The notes: generated by a model not told the origin, from the letters alone. A stretch of DNA of 16,675 bases from DATLFA01 sp039934635 (GCA_039934635.1 JBDTLT010000111.1:1-16675), one strand, 5' to 3'. Shown: positions 7,361 to 14,241, numbered from the stretch's first letter. A program made the numbers and translations.

Positions 7361-7435
7361 GGCGCGGGCCCGGCCGGGAATCGAAGCTGGCAGGCTACCT
7401 CGGCGGTTCCGGCTCTCATCCCGCGGCGCGGGCCC
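7361..7435. repeat. 11-bp direct repeat in the GT4/dtd divergent intergenic region
   Basis: GGCGCGGGCCC occurs at 7361-7371 and again at 7425-7435, with a weaker copy CGCGCGGGCCT at 7446-7456. Each exact copy contains the palindrome GGGCCC. They lie in the 143-bp region between divergent starts, so they could be regulator sites; in GC-rich DNA they could also be chance. Confidence 0.35.
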
Positions 7436-7436
7436 C

Positions 7437-7464
7437 TTGCTCTCGCGCGCGGGCCTGCGAGACT
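7437..7464 (+). promoter_or_regulatory. Candidate promoter of dtd (TTGCTC - 16 bp - GAGACT)
   Basis: TTGCTC (7437-7442) and GAGACT (7459-7464) are 16 bp apart, with a TGC just before the -10 resembling an extended -10. The box ends 6 bases before ATG 7471, pointing to a leaderless transcript. Pattern-based inference. Confidence 0.38.
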
Positions 7465-7470
7465 GGTGGG

Positions 7471-7911
7471 ATGCGAGCGGTGGTGCAGCGGGTGGCCCGG
7501 GCCGAGGTGCGATCCGACGACGACGAGCCGATCGGCGCGATCGGGTCCGGCCTGTGCGTGCTCGTGGGCGTCACCCACGATGACTCCGCGAGCACTGCTC
7601 GCAAGATGGCCGACAAGTTGTGGCACCTGCGGGTCATGGCCGACGACGACGGCGTCATGAATCTCTCGGTGGCCGACACCACCCGCGCCATTCTCGTCGT
7701 GAGCCAATTCACCCTCTACGGCGACACCCGTGGCGGACGGCGGCCGTCGTGGATCGCGGCCGCGCCACCCGAGCACGCCGAGCCGGTCATCGACGCGCTC
7801 GTCGCGCGTCTTCGCGAGCTCGGGGCCACGGTCGCCACCGGACGATTTCGTACGCACATGCGAGTCGAATTGGTCAACGACGGTCCGGCGACGGTGTTGC
7901 TCGACGTCTGA
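7471..7911 (+). CDS. dtd: D-aminoacyl-tRNA deacylase
   Basis: Removes D-amino acids (and glycine) wrongly attached to tRNA, protecting translation; acts in the cytosol as a dimer. The 146-residue length is normal for DTD. It has the N-terminal MRAVVQRV, the first signature SQFTLYG (78-84) and the Gly-cisPro region NDGPAT (136-141). The usual GPVT here is GPAT, a mild change. ATG 7471 gives the canonical MRAVVQRV start; the frame is open upstream to 7345, but that segment has no similarity. A probable leaderless promoter lies just upstream. The last 38 bp, which encode the GPAT motif, also encode the end of the convergent lnt gene. Confidence 0.95.
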   Translation: MRAVVQRVARAEVRSDDDEPIGAIGSGLCVLVGVTHDDSASTARKMADKLWHLRVMADDDGVMNLSVADTTRAILVVSQFTLYGDTRGGRRPSWIAAAPPEHAEPVIDALVARLRELGATVATGRFRTHMRVELVNDGPATVLLDV

Positions 7912-9364
7912 GCAGTTGCGCCGCGGCGATCAGCACGAACCCGATGACGAACATCGGCCAGTCGCCGACGCGAACCGCGATGGTCTTGCCGCCGCGTAAC
8001 TCCACCGTGCCTTGCACGACTTGTTGTTCGCTCACGCCGGTGCGATCGATGACGCGCCCGCTGGGCGTGACGAGCGCACTGAACCCGGTCGGCGCCGCTT
8101 GCAGCACCCAGCGACCGGTCTCGAGCGCGCGCAGCCGCGACGACGCGATCTGTTGCGTCTGGACGATTGTCAGCCAGTACGAGGATCCGTTCGTCGGATT
8201 GACGAGGATCTGCCCACCGTGGCGGATCGCGTCACGGGCGCGATCGTTGAAGAAGATCTCCCACGAGATGCTGACGCCGACGCGCCCGAGAGGCGTGTCG
8301 AGCACTGCTGGCCCGGTACCGGGCAGTACCTCGCGTCGAGGCAGCGCGTCGCCGGCGAACGGTTCGACGAGGCCGCGCAGCGGTACGTATTCGCCGAAGG
8401 GGACGATCCGCACCTTGTGATACACGTCGACGACCGTGCCCGTTGCGTCGATGGCCTCGGTGAAGTTGTCGTTGTACCGGTCGTCGAGATGCGTGAACCA
8501 TCCCGGCAAGAAGACGGTGTTGAGTTCGCGGGCGAGGTTGTCGATGATTTCGCGCGCGTCGTCTTCGTAGAGCAACTCTGAGTCGCGCACCTGCCCCGGC
8601 CCCGGGGTCGGTTCGGGATTGACGACGTTCTCCGGCCACAACACCAGATCGACGTGGCCCTCGATGAGTTCCGTCGCGTCGAGATGGCGTTGCAGAACAA
8701 CGGGGTTCTCGGTGATGTCTGCGCGCGTGCGTTGCGGGCCACCGCCCTGCACCAGCGCGACGTCGATGTCGCGTAGCACGTAGCCACTGGGCGCGACTGC
8801 AGCCCAAAGCGAGCAGACCGCGACCAGCGCCGCGACCACTGCCGCGGGACGCCACTGGCGCTGGCCGAGCGCGCTCACCGCGCCACCGATGGCGACGACC
8901 ACGGCGACGAGCAGCAGGCTGCCGAGCGTGCGCACGATCGGCGCGAGTGGGCTCGACACCTGTGTCATCGGCAGCGTCGCCAACGGGACGCCGCCGAATG
9001 GCCAGCGCCACCGCACCAACTCCGCGAGCACGAACGCACCGGGCAGCGCGAGCCGGCGCCCGGCGCCCGCGGGCGCGGCGGCCGCCGCGGCGCCGAAGAG
9101 CGCGCTCGACAGCGCCACCGCGACGACGTACCCGGGCGGCGTGAGATCCCACATCCACAACATGCCCGGAAACAGCCAGAACGCTGCCGCGAGCCAGCCT
9201 CGCTCGAAGCGCGCCCTGGCGGGCTGATCGGCGACGAGGCGGTCGAACAGTGCGAGCCCGACGAAGGCGAGGGGCCACCATCCCCACGGTGGCAGTGCGG
9301 CTGCAATTGCGAGCCCCGCGAACGCCGCATGCGCAACGGTTCGAGCCCGCACGCGATTCAGCAT
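7874..9364 (-). CDS. lnt: Apolipoprotein N-acyltransferase-like protein with Ser at the catalytic Cys position
   Basis: Family role: transfer of an acyl chain from phospholipid to the N-terminal Cys of lipoproteins at the outer face of the membrane. The 496 residues show N-terminal membrane spans (about 10-190, broken by short loops), a nitrilase-type domain (about 200-455) and a C-terminal span (468-486). WPEN gives the base Glu245, YHK the Lys317, and PFGEY the loop Glu325. The nucleophile motif, ICYE or ICWE in the family, reads ISWE, so Ser367 (codon 8264-8266) replaces the Cys equivalent to E. coli Cys387. The neighbouring Glu369 and NPTNGSSY are kept. It may use Ser, have another activity, or be inactive. 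Start ATG 9364 has only a weak ribosome site. It lies in line with the cyclase and Rpf-like lipoprotein genes, and its 3' end overlaps dtd by 38 bp. Confidence 0.88.
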   Translation of the reverse strand: MLNRVRARTVAHAAFAGLAIAAALPPWGWWPLAFVGLALFDRLVADQPARARFERGWLAAAFWLFPGMLWMWDLTPPGYVVAVALSSALFGAAAAAAPAGAGRRLALPGAFVLAELVRWRWPFGGVPLATLPMTQVSSPLAPIVRTLGSLLLVAVVVAIGGAVSALGQRQWRPAAVVAALVAVCSLWAAVAPSGYVLRDIDVALVQGGGPQRTRADITENPVVLQRHLDATELIEGHVDLVLWPENVVNPEPTPGPGQVRDSELLYEDDAREIIDNLARELNTVFLPGWFTHLDDRYNDNFTEAIDATGTVVDVYHKVRIVPFGEYVPLRGLVEPFAGDALPRREVLPGTGPAVLDTPLGRVGVSISWEIFFNDRARDAIRHGGQILVNPTNGSSYWLTIVQTQQIASSRLRALETGRWVLQAAPTGFSALVTPSGRVIDRTGVSEQQVVQGTVELRGGKTIAVRVGDWPMFVIGFVLIAAAQLLRRRATPSPDRR

Positions 9365-9433
9365 GCCTGCATCATGCGGTGCGCCTACCGCGGCGTCAAA
9401 GCGTCGACTGCGCGAGACGTGCTCGCAACGGGA

Positions 9434-9991
9434 TCACTGCACGGAGGGTTGCAGGCGCAGCACGTCGGTGACGGTGCCGATGCCTTTCAGTTCGATCGAA
9501 TGCGTGCCCGCGACCTTGATCCAGTACGGCAGGTCGGCGCGAGCGCATGCGGCCAAGACTTCGCCTGGGTTGGCGGCGGCGCACAGACGCGCCGCGAGGT
9601 TGACGGGTTCGCCGATGTAGTCGTCGCCTTCGAACAACAACGCAGTGCCGGTCGCGATGCCGACTCTCACGGAACTGCCGACCGAGCCGAGCTGCGCGAT
9701 GAGATGCGCCCCGAGGGCAACGCTCGGCCCGGCCTCGACGCCGACCAACATGGCGCCGTCGCCGAGCCACTTCGCGACGCGCACACCGCGTTGTGCGGCA
9801 ACCGAACGCGTCTCGTGGCGGAAGTACGTGAGTACCGCCGCCGCACGATCTGCGCCCTGCGCCCGCGTATACGCGGTGAAGCCCGAGAGGTCTATGAAGA
9901 TGAACGTCCTCTCGATGCGCAGGTATGGCTGCTCTTTTGGCAGCAACGAAGGATGCTCGGCGGCAAGATCGGGCATCGCGGTGAACTCCAT
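9434..9991 (-). CDS. Minimal class III adenylate/guanylate cyclase
   Basis: A 185-residue protein consisting of little more than one class III cyclase homology domain, making cAMP (or cGMP) from ATP (GTP) as a homodimer. Metal-binding Asp34 is in FIDLSGFT and Asp78 in KWLGDG. Lys74 and Asp124 (DDYIGEPVN) are at the adenine-selecting positions, and Asn131 and Arg135 in NLAARL are at the transition-state positions. All key residues are present, so an active adenylate cyclase is likely. No membrane, HAMP, GAF or other sensor domain is seen. Start ATG 9991 (MEFTAMPD) is preceded by a CAAAAT box; a second ATG five codons on is possible, and an open extension to 10081 has no similarity. It lies between lnt and the Rpf-like gene, 69 and 108 bp away. 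Confidence 0.88.
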   Translation of the reverse strand: MEFTAMPDLAAEHPSLLPKEQPYLRIERTFIFIDLSGFTAYTRAQGADRAAAVLTYFRHETRSVAAQRGVRVAKWLGDGAMLVGVEAGPSVALGAHLIAQLGSVGSSVRVGIATGTALLFEGDDYIGEPVNLAARLCAAANPGEVLAACARADLPYWIKVAGTHSIELKGIGTVTDVLRLQPSVQ

Positions 9992-9997
9992 GGACCG

Positions 9998-10003
9998 ATT
10001 TTG
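9998..10003 (-). promoter_or_regulatory. Candidate -10 box (CAAAAT) for the cyclase gene
   Basis: On the minus strand CAAAAT ends 6 bases before ATG 9991, the spacing seen for other candidate leaderless starts in this window. No clear -35 is visible. Weak, pattern-based. Confidence 0.3.
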
Positions 10004-10068
10004 GCACGGGCCGTCGCGGACTCCATCCGAATTGTCGACTCTTCGCGAGCTGTGCACACAGACTTCAC

Positions 10069-10092
10069 ATTCCCGCAACAACGAACGGGAAT
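10069..10092 (-). terminator. Perfect 7-bp inverted repeat just after the Rpf-like gene
   Basis: ATTCCCG (10069-10075) and CGGGAAT (10086-10092) form a perfect stem with a 10-base loop. It begins 8 bases downstream of the Rpf-like stop and lies 77 bp before the cyclase start. There is no T-run after it, so it may be a weak terminator, an RNA-stability hairpin, or a protein-binding site controlling the cyclase. Confidence 0.38.
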
Positions 10093-10099
10093 ACGCGGG

Positions 10100-10471
10100 T
10101 CAGATGCGCCGGCCACACACCGGCCACGGTTGTCGGCCTCGTTCGGTGAACAGCGCCCGCGCCATCGCATCTTGCCAATACGGCTCGGCCGCCGCCGGAT
10201 CGAGGCCCATGAGCCACGGGAAGTGTCGCGATGCGACGTCGTTCCATGTGCGGTAGTCGAACTGGTAGCCGCCGCGATAGAGGCCACCCCAGCTGACCGC
10301 CTGATAGTTGTCGGTCGACTCGCACATGCGAAGCCGGTTCAGCTGGTCGTAGTTCAACGCCTCACGGGTGGGGGCGGTGACCTTGTCGAAGAACACCATC
10401 TCATCGGCCGTGCAACCGCCGAGTAAAAATGTCGTTGCGATCAGCGCGATGCTGAGCAGCCAACGTTTCAT
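10100..10471 (-). CDS. Rpf-like transglycosylase-domain lipoprotein
   Basis: A 123-residue exported lipoprotein. Residues 1-19 form a lipoprotein signal with lipobox LGGC, Cys20 being the lipidated residue. The mature part (about 42-121) is the small transglycosylase-like (resuscitation-promoting factor) domain: LRMCESTDNYQAVSWGGLYRGGYQFD-type core at 47-72, with catalytic Glu51 next to Cys50, and Trp/Cys at PWPVCG near the end. Cys50 and Cys119 match the disulfide pair of Rpf domains. It probably cleaves peptidoglycan glycan strands at the membrane surface. ATG 10471 has a good AAAGGG site 6 bases upstream. It lacks the G5, LysM or DUF348 domains of larger Rpfs. Its lipid anchor would make it a natural substrate for the nearby Lnt-like protein. 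Confidence 0.87.
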   Translation of the reverse strand: MKRWLLSIALIATTFLLGGCTADEMVFFDKVTAPTREALNYDQLNRLRMCESTDNYQAVSWGGLYRGGYQFDYRTWNDVASRHFPWLMGLDPAAAEPYWQDAMARALFTERGRQPWPVCGRRI

Positions 10472-10491
10472 TGGATCCCTTTCTCTGTTGG

Positions 10492-10587
10492 TCAGAGCGC
10501 GCGCAACGAGAGACCGGTCTGTTGGTCGTCTACGGAGCGGTGGATGGCGGCGAGCACCTGCGGCGGGTTATTGGCCGCGTGTTCAGC
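10492..10587 (-). pseudogene. Possible remnant of an oxidoreductase C-terminus
   Basis: The minus-strand frame between TGA 10588-10590 and TGA 10492-10494 encodes 31 residues, including NNPPQVLAAIHRSVDDQQTG (6-25). The pattern AI-x-RS-x5-TG followed by a hydrophobic end is like the tail of Gfo/Idh/MocA-type oxidoreductases. The rest of such a gene is missing upstream, where only stops and a palindromic repeat are found. It could equally be chance. No start codon is suitable. Confidence 0.25.
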
Positions 10588-10678
10588 TCAGCGAGCGCCT
10601 GATCTCTGGCTCTGACTTATGTGGCTAGTGGGCAGGGAACGTACGGGCTGAGCGAGCGCAAGGCGATGCAGACGTGTA

Positions 10679-10715
10679 GGAAAGTGGGTGGCACCAGTCA
10701 CCAAAACCAATTTCC
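10679..10715. repeat. REP-like imperfect palindrome
   Basis: Outer arms GGAAA (10679-10683) and TTTCC (10711-10715) enclose inner arms GGTG (10687-10690) and CACC (10699-10702), with GGTGGCACC itself nearly palindromic. This gives an imperfect 37-base stem-loop in non-coding DNA, typical of dispersed REP-type elements. Only one copy is in the window, so its repeated nature is unproven. Confidence 0.35.
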
Positions 10716-10774
10716 GCGGGCGAGTGAACGCTCTCAGTGGCCGCGCATCGCGCTAGGTGATATCGCGGCATCGG

Positions 10775-12178
10775 TCAGGACGATAGAGCGAGTCTCACCC
10801 GTTCGGCGCTCTCGCGCGCGTGATGGATCGTCGCCGGGATGCCGATGCCGCCGTACGCGGCACCCGCGACGACGACACGCGGTGCGTCCGCGGCCAACGC
10901 GTCGAAGATCGCCGACACGCGTGTGCGATGACCGGGTCGATACTGCGGAAACGAACGCGGCCAACGACTGATACGGATCTCTTCGGGGGCGTCAAACGAG
11001 CCCATCATTTCAAGCAAATCCTGCAATGCCGATGACACGATTTCGTCGTCGCCAAGTGTGAGTGAACGCTGATTGTCGATGTGTCCTGTCGACACGCGAA
11101 GGATCGCGTGACGATCAGACGCAAGGTGGGCCCACTTCGACGAGCTCCAAGAACACGCAGTAATAAAGCGATTTTCGCACTTCGGAACGAGAAAGCCGCT
11201 GCCGTCGAGTGGATGATCGATCGTCTGCTTGGCCACTGCAAGTGCAATCAACACGACTGACGAATAGTCGATGCGCGCACACAGATCTGCAGCTGTCGGT
11301 GCGATGGTCGCTAGCAATTTCGCGGCGGCGTACGTCGGTGTCGCGATCACGATTGCATCGGCGCGTACGACCGACACATCAGTGTGGACCAGATAACCAG
11401 AACCGTTGCGCGCGATTTTGCGCGCCGCATTCGCGAGTTGCACTCGCGCGCCGAGGCGGCGGTGCAACTCGTCAGTGATGTATCCGACACCGCGTGGATG
11501 CGTATAGAACACCGGCGTCGTGTTTGCGCCCGTCGGTGCAACACGCGTGCGGCGTAGCGCGCGTATGAGACTGCCGTCGAGCGCAGCCGCTCCCGCGAAG
11601 ATCGGCGCAGTGCTCTCGAGGCTCAGTTGATCAGTGGACCCGGCGTAGATACCACCGATCAGTGGATCGACGACGCGGTCGTTGATCTCGTCGCCGAGTC
11701 GCCGGCGAATCAGCGCGCCGATCGATTCGTCTTCACCGTTCCGCGTGAGTCGATCCGTAACCGCGTCGGTCGTTCGCCCGAGGTCTTCGCGTGCACGCGC
11801 CACCGCACCATCGCTCACGATGCCCGACGCGGCGAGTGCATCGAGGTCGAGCGGGACACCGAGCACGTTGTCGGCGGGGATGCGCCGCAGCGCGCCGTAT
11901 GAATACAGATACGCGCGGCTACTGGCGGGCGAGGTGAGCTCCGCGTCGAGATCGAGCTCGGCGCACAGCTCGCGCGCCCACGGGACACGCGCCAAGAACG
12001 CGTCGGCGGCCTCGTCGACGGCGACCCCGGCGAACGGTGTCGTGTGGATCTTGCCGCCCGTACGGCCGTCAGCTTCGAGCAGCACCACGTCGAGGGAGGG
12101 ATCGGCGGTGACCAGGTCGAACGCGCACGACAATCCTGCGATGCCGGCGCCGACCACCACCACCCGGGTCACGGTCAT
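10775..12178 (-). CDS. hemG: Protoporphyrinogen/coproporphyrinogen oxidase (HemG/HemY/CgoX type)
   Basis: Oxidises the porphyrinogen ring late in heme synthesis; in actinobacteria the substrate is usually coproporphyrinogen III (name CgoX). The 467-residue FAD protein begins with the Rossmann motif VVVGAGIAGLSCA (7-19) and has LLEADGRTGGKIHT (33-46), VVDPLIGGIYAGS (about 169-181) and, at the C-terminus, the FAD motif VVVAGAAYGGIGIP (about 437-450), all typical of the family. Length is normal. ATG 12178 overlaps the hemE stop as ATGA, so it is translationally coupled. Oddity: the middle-to-3' part is much less GC-rich than its neighbours (30 of 60 bases are G or C at 11161-11220) and uses AAT, TTT, ATT, ACT and TGT codons, suggesting recombination or relaxed selection. 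The frame is nevertheless intact. Confidence 0.92.
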   Translation of the reverse strand: MTVTRVVVVGAGIAGLSCAFDLVTADPSLDVVLLEADGRTGGKIHTTPFAGVAVDEAADAFLARVPWARELCAELDLDAELTSPASSRAYLYSYGALRRIPADNVLGVPLDLDALAASGIVSDGAVARAREDLGRTTDAVTDRLTRNGEDESIGALIRRRLGDEINDRVVDPLIGGIYAGSTDQLSLESTAPIFAGAAALDGSLIRALRRTRVAPTGANTTPVFYTHPRGVGYITDELHRRLGARVQLANAARKIARNGSGYLVHTDVSVVRADAIVIATPTYAAAKLLATIAPTAADLCARIDYSSVVLIALAVAKQTIDHPLDGSGFLVPKCENRFITACSWSSSKWAHLASDRHAILRVSTGHIDNQRSLTLGDDEIVSSALQDLLEMMGSFDAPEEIRISRWPRSFPQYRPGHRTRVSAIFDALAADAPRVVVAGAAYGGIGIPATIHHARESAERVRLALSS

Positions 12179-13206
12179 CCGCCCCGGACGAGGCCTTCAC
12201 GATGCACGAGTTCGACCACGCGCTCGAGGATCGACGGGTCGGTCTCGGGCAGCACGCCGTGGCCGAGATTGAAGATGTGCCTCGGGTTGCCGCCCGCGCG
12301 ACCGAGGATGTCACGGACCTCGGCCTCGACGACATCCCACGGCGCGAGCAGGATCGCCGGATCGAGGTTGCCTTGCAGCGTGACGTCGTCGCCGAGGATC
12401 TTGCGCGCATCGTCGAGATGCGTGCGCCAATCGACGCCGACCACATCAGCCCCCGCGTCACGCATCAACGTGAGCAATTCGCCGGTGTGCACGCCGAAGT
12501 GAATGGTCGGCACGCCCTTTGCCCGCGCGTGTTGCAACACCCGCGCACTAGCGGGCATGACGAAGCGTCGGTAGTCGCCAGGATGCAGTGCCCCCGCCCA
12601 GCTGTCGAACAACTGGATCGCGGCCGCTCCCGCATCGATCTGCGCGTCGAGGAATGAGATGGCGAGATCGGCGAGTCGATCCATCATGTCGAACCACAGC
12701 GCGGTATCGCCGTGCATCAACGCCTTGGTCTTCGCGTACGTGCGCGAAGGCCGCCCTTCGATCAGATAGCTCGCCACCGTGAACGGAGCGCCCGCGAACC
12801 CGATCAGCGGCACCGTCAACTCACGTGTCAGGTTGCGGACCGTCTCGATCACGTACGGCACATCGGCATGCGCATCGAGTGGGCGTAGCCGATCGAGATC
12901 AGCGCGTGACGCAAACGGTTGGTCGATGACCGGACCGATCCCGGGAGCGATGTCGACACCGAAGCCGATCGCGTGCACCGGCACCACGATGTCGGAGTAC
13001 ACGATCGCCGCGTCGACCCCGTAGCGGCGCACCGGTTGCAGCGTGATCTCGGTCGCGAGGTCGGGCTGCTTGATCGCATCGAGGATGCTGCCGACCCCGC
13101 GTATTGCACGGTACTCCGGCAGCGAACGGCCGGCCTGGCGCATGAACCACACCGGCACGTGCCGTGGGCCGGCGACCCCGTGGCACGCGTCGAGGAACGC
13201 ACTCAT
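12175..13206 (-). CDS. hemE: Uroporphyrinogen decarboxylase
   Basis: Converts uroporphyrinogen III to coproporphyrinogen III in the cytosol. The 343 residues show all family hallmarks: FMRQAGRSLPEYR (21-33), VYSDIVVP with Asp72 (human Asp86), GFAGAPFTVASYLIEG with Tyr147, FDSWAG, IHFGVHTGELL, GNLDP and FNLGHGVLPETDP. Length is typical. ATG 13206 overlaps the patatin stop (ATGA, 13203-13206); the longer open frame up to 14184 is a same-strand frame over the patatin gene and is rejected. Its product feeds directly into the step before HemG, whose gene overlaps its 3' end. Regulation is probably from the promoter upstream of the patatin gene; no separate promoter is evident. Confidence 0.96.
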   Translation of the reverse strand: MSAFLDACHGVAGPRHVPVWFMRQAGRSLPEYRAIRGVGSILDAIKQPDLATEITLQPVRRYGVDAAIVYSDIVVPVHAIGFGVDIAPGIGPVIDQPFASRADLDRLRPLDAHADVPYVIETVRNLTRELTVPLIGFAGAPFTVASYLIEGRPSRTYAKTKALMHGDTALWFDMMDRLADLAISFLDAQIDAGAAAIQLFDSWAGALHPGDYRRFVMPASARVLQHARAKGVPTIHFGVHTGELLTLMRDAGADVVGVDWRTHLDDARKILGDDVTLQGNLDPAILLAPWDVVEAEVRDILGRAGGNPRHIFNLGHGVLPETDPSILERVVELVHREGLVRGG

Positions 13207-14168
13207 ACGGGCGTCGCCTCGAGCATCTTTCGAGCGTGCAGCGCTTCGGAGCGGGCGAGCTTTGTCCGCACGGTCTCGCGCGCCTGTCGGGCGATGGCAT
13301 TGATCGCGGCGTCGTCGAGGTCGCCGTCGCGTAACGACAGATCGTCCGCCGTGGGTTGCACGACCAACACCGGCGTGCCGTGCGCGCGGATCGCCGCCAC
13401 TTCGCGCGACAACTTGCGGCTGAAGTAGGTGCGGGTCGGATCGCGCTCGGTGCACCGCGCCTCGCGGGGCACCGCCGTCATCGACGAAATGATCACGACC
13501 GCGTCGAAGCCGAGCGGCGCGACAAGGTCTGCGTTGGTCGACGAGTGAATCGCACCATCGACGAACTCGTGTCGCCCGATGCGCACGGGTCGATAGACAT
13601 TGGGCACCGCCGACGAAGCCTGCACCGCGGTGCCGATGTCGGTTGGTGGCAGGTCGTCGCGCCCGAACACGGCACGAGCCCCATCGGACACGCGCGCCGC
13701 GACGACCCACGTCGATTCTTCGGGCCACGACTGCTCGTGCGCGGCGCGGGCGGTGGCGGCCATTCGGGCCAGCGATTGCGAACCCCTCGGCGCCAACCCG
13801 GACAGCACCAAACCGGGGCGGAATCGATGCGGCAGCAAGCCGTTGAACGCCATGCGCAACCCGAGGGGTCGGAATGCATTCGAGTTGCCGCGAACCTCGC
13901 TGTCGCGGGGCACGCTCGCCCGCACCCGATCGGCGAAACGCTGCCCCTCGGCCGACAGCTCGTCGTCGGTCAATCGGGCGAACTCGTCGCGGGGCGAGAA
14001 CCCGCCTCGCAACATCGCGGCACAGCTCGAGCCCGCAGACGTGCCCACGATCAGGGTCGCATCGCGGGCATCCCACCCGGTCTCGTCCATGAGGCCGGCG
14101 AGCGCGCCCCCGTGAAACGCGGTCGCCGTGGGACCTCCAGCAGACAGGACGAGCGCAAGGGAAGCCAC
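13203..14168 (-). CDS. Patatin-like phospholipase / acyl hydrolase
   Basis: A 321-residue serine hydrolase with a Ser-Asp dyad, probably acting on phospholipid or another acyl ester. The Gly-rich oxyanion loop is SAGGPTATAFHGG (9-21), a variant of the usual GGGxxG. The nucleophile motif is GTSAG (42-46, Ser44) and the Asp motif is VDGAIH (203-208, Asp204). No signal peptide is seen. Start GTG 14168 places the oxyanion loop at the N-terminus as in the family; the frame stays open upstream to 16673 but is antisense to the helD-like gene. A GAACAT sequence ends 6 bases before the GTG and could be a leaderless -10. It is the first gene of the patatin-hemE-hemG operon. A link between a patatin and heme synthesis is not known to me. 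Confidence 0.9.
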   Translation of the reverse strand: MASLALVLSAGGPTATAFHGGALAGLMDETGWDARDATLIVGTSAGSSCAAMLRGGFSPRDEFARLTDDELSAEGQRFADRVRASVPRDSEVRGNSNAFRPLGLRMAFNGLLPHRFRPGLVLSGLAPRGSQSLARMAATARAAHEQSWPEESTWVVAARVSDGARAVFGRDDLPPTDIGTAVQASSAVPNVYRPVRIGRHEFVDGAIHSSTNADLVAPLGFDAVVIISSMTAVPREARCTERDPTRTYFSRKLSREVAAIRAHGTPVLVVQPTADDLSLRDGDLDDAAINAIARQARETVRTKLARSEALHARKMLEATPV

Positions 14169-14241
14169 GCCCCGATGTTCGCACGCCCTTGCCGCACTGT
14201 GCTTGTCGGCGGCCTGCCCGTGCGCTGGCCCGTGCGGTCGC

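Larger units (their letters stand above)
10472..10774. other. 303-bp gap without a convincing gene
   Basis: Between the Rpf-like start and the hemG stop. It holds the Rpf-like ribosome site and presumably its promoter, a possible gene tail (10492-10587), a repeated AGCGAGCGC (near 10590 and 10650), and a REP-like palindrome (10679-10715). A plus-strand frame from 10621 runs antisense into hemG and is not credible as a gene. Composition is less GC-rich than the flanks, about 57% in 10681-10740. Confidence 0.6.

Noticed and set aside
9329..10426. 365-codon plus-strand frame over the cyclase and Rpf-like genes
   Set aside because: Antisense to two genes with complete catalytic residues.
10472..10774. 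Insertion sequence or CRISPR remnant
   Set aside because: No transposase motifs, no paired terminal repeats with target duplication, and no regularly spaced repeats.
10621..10971. Plus-strand 116-codon frame beginning in the non-coding gap
   Set aside because: No ribosome site or domain; it runs antisense into the hemG C-terminus, and its second half is Arg-rich shadow sequence.
13207..14184. N-terminal extension of hemE
   Set aside because: Arg-rich frame over the patatin gene; true hemE begins at 13206 with the ATGA overlap and normal family length.
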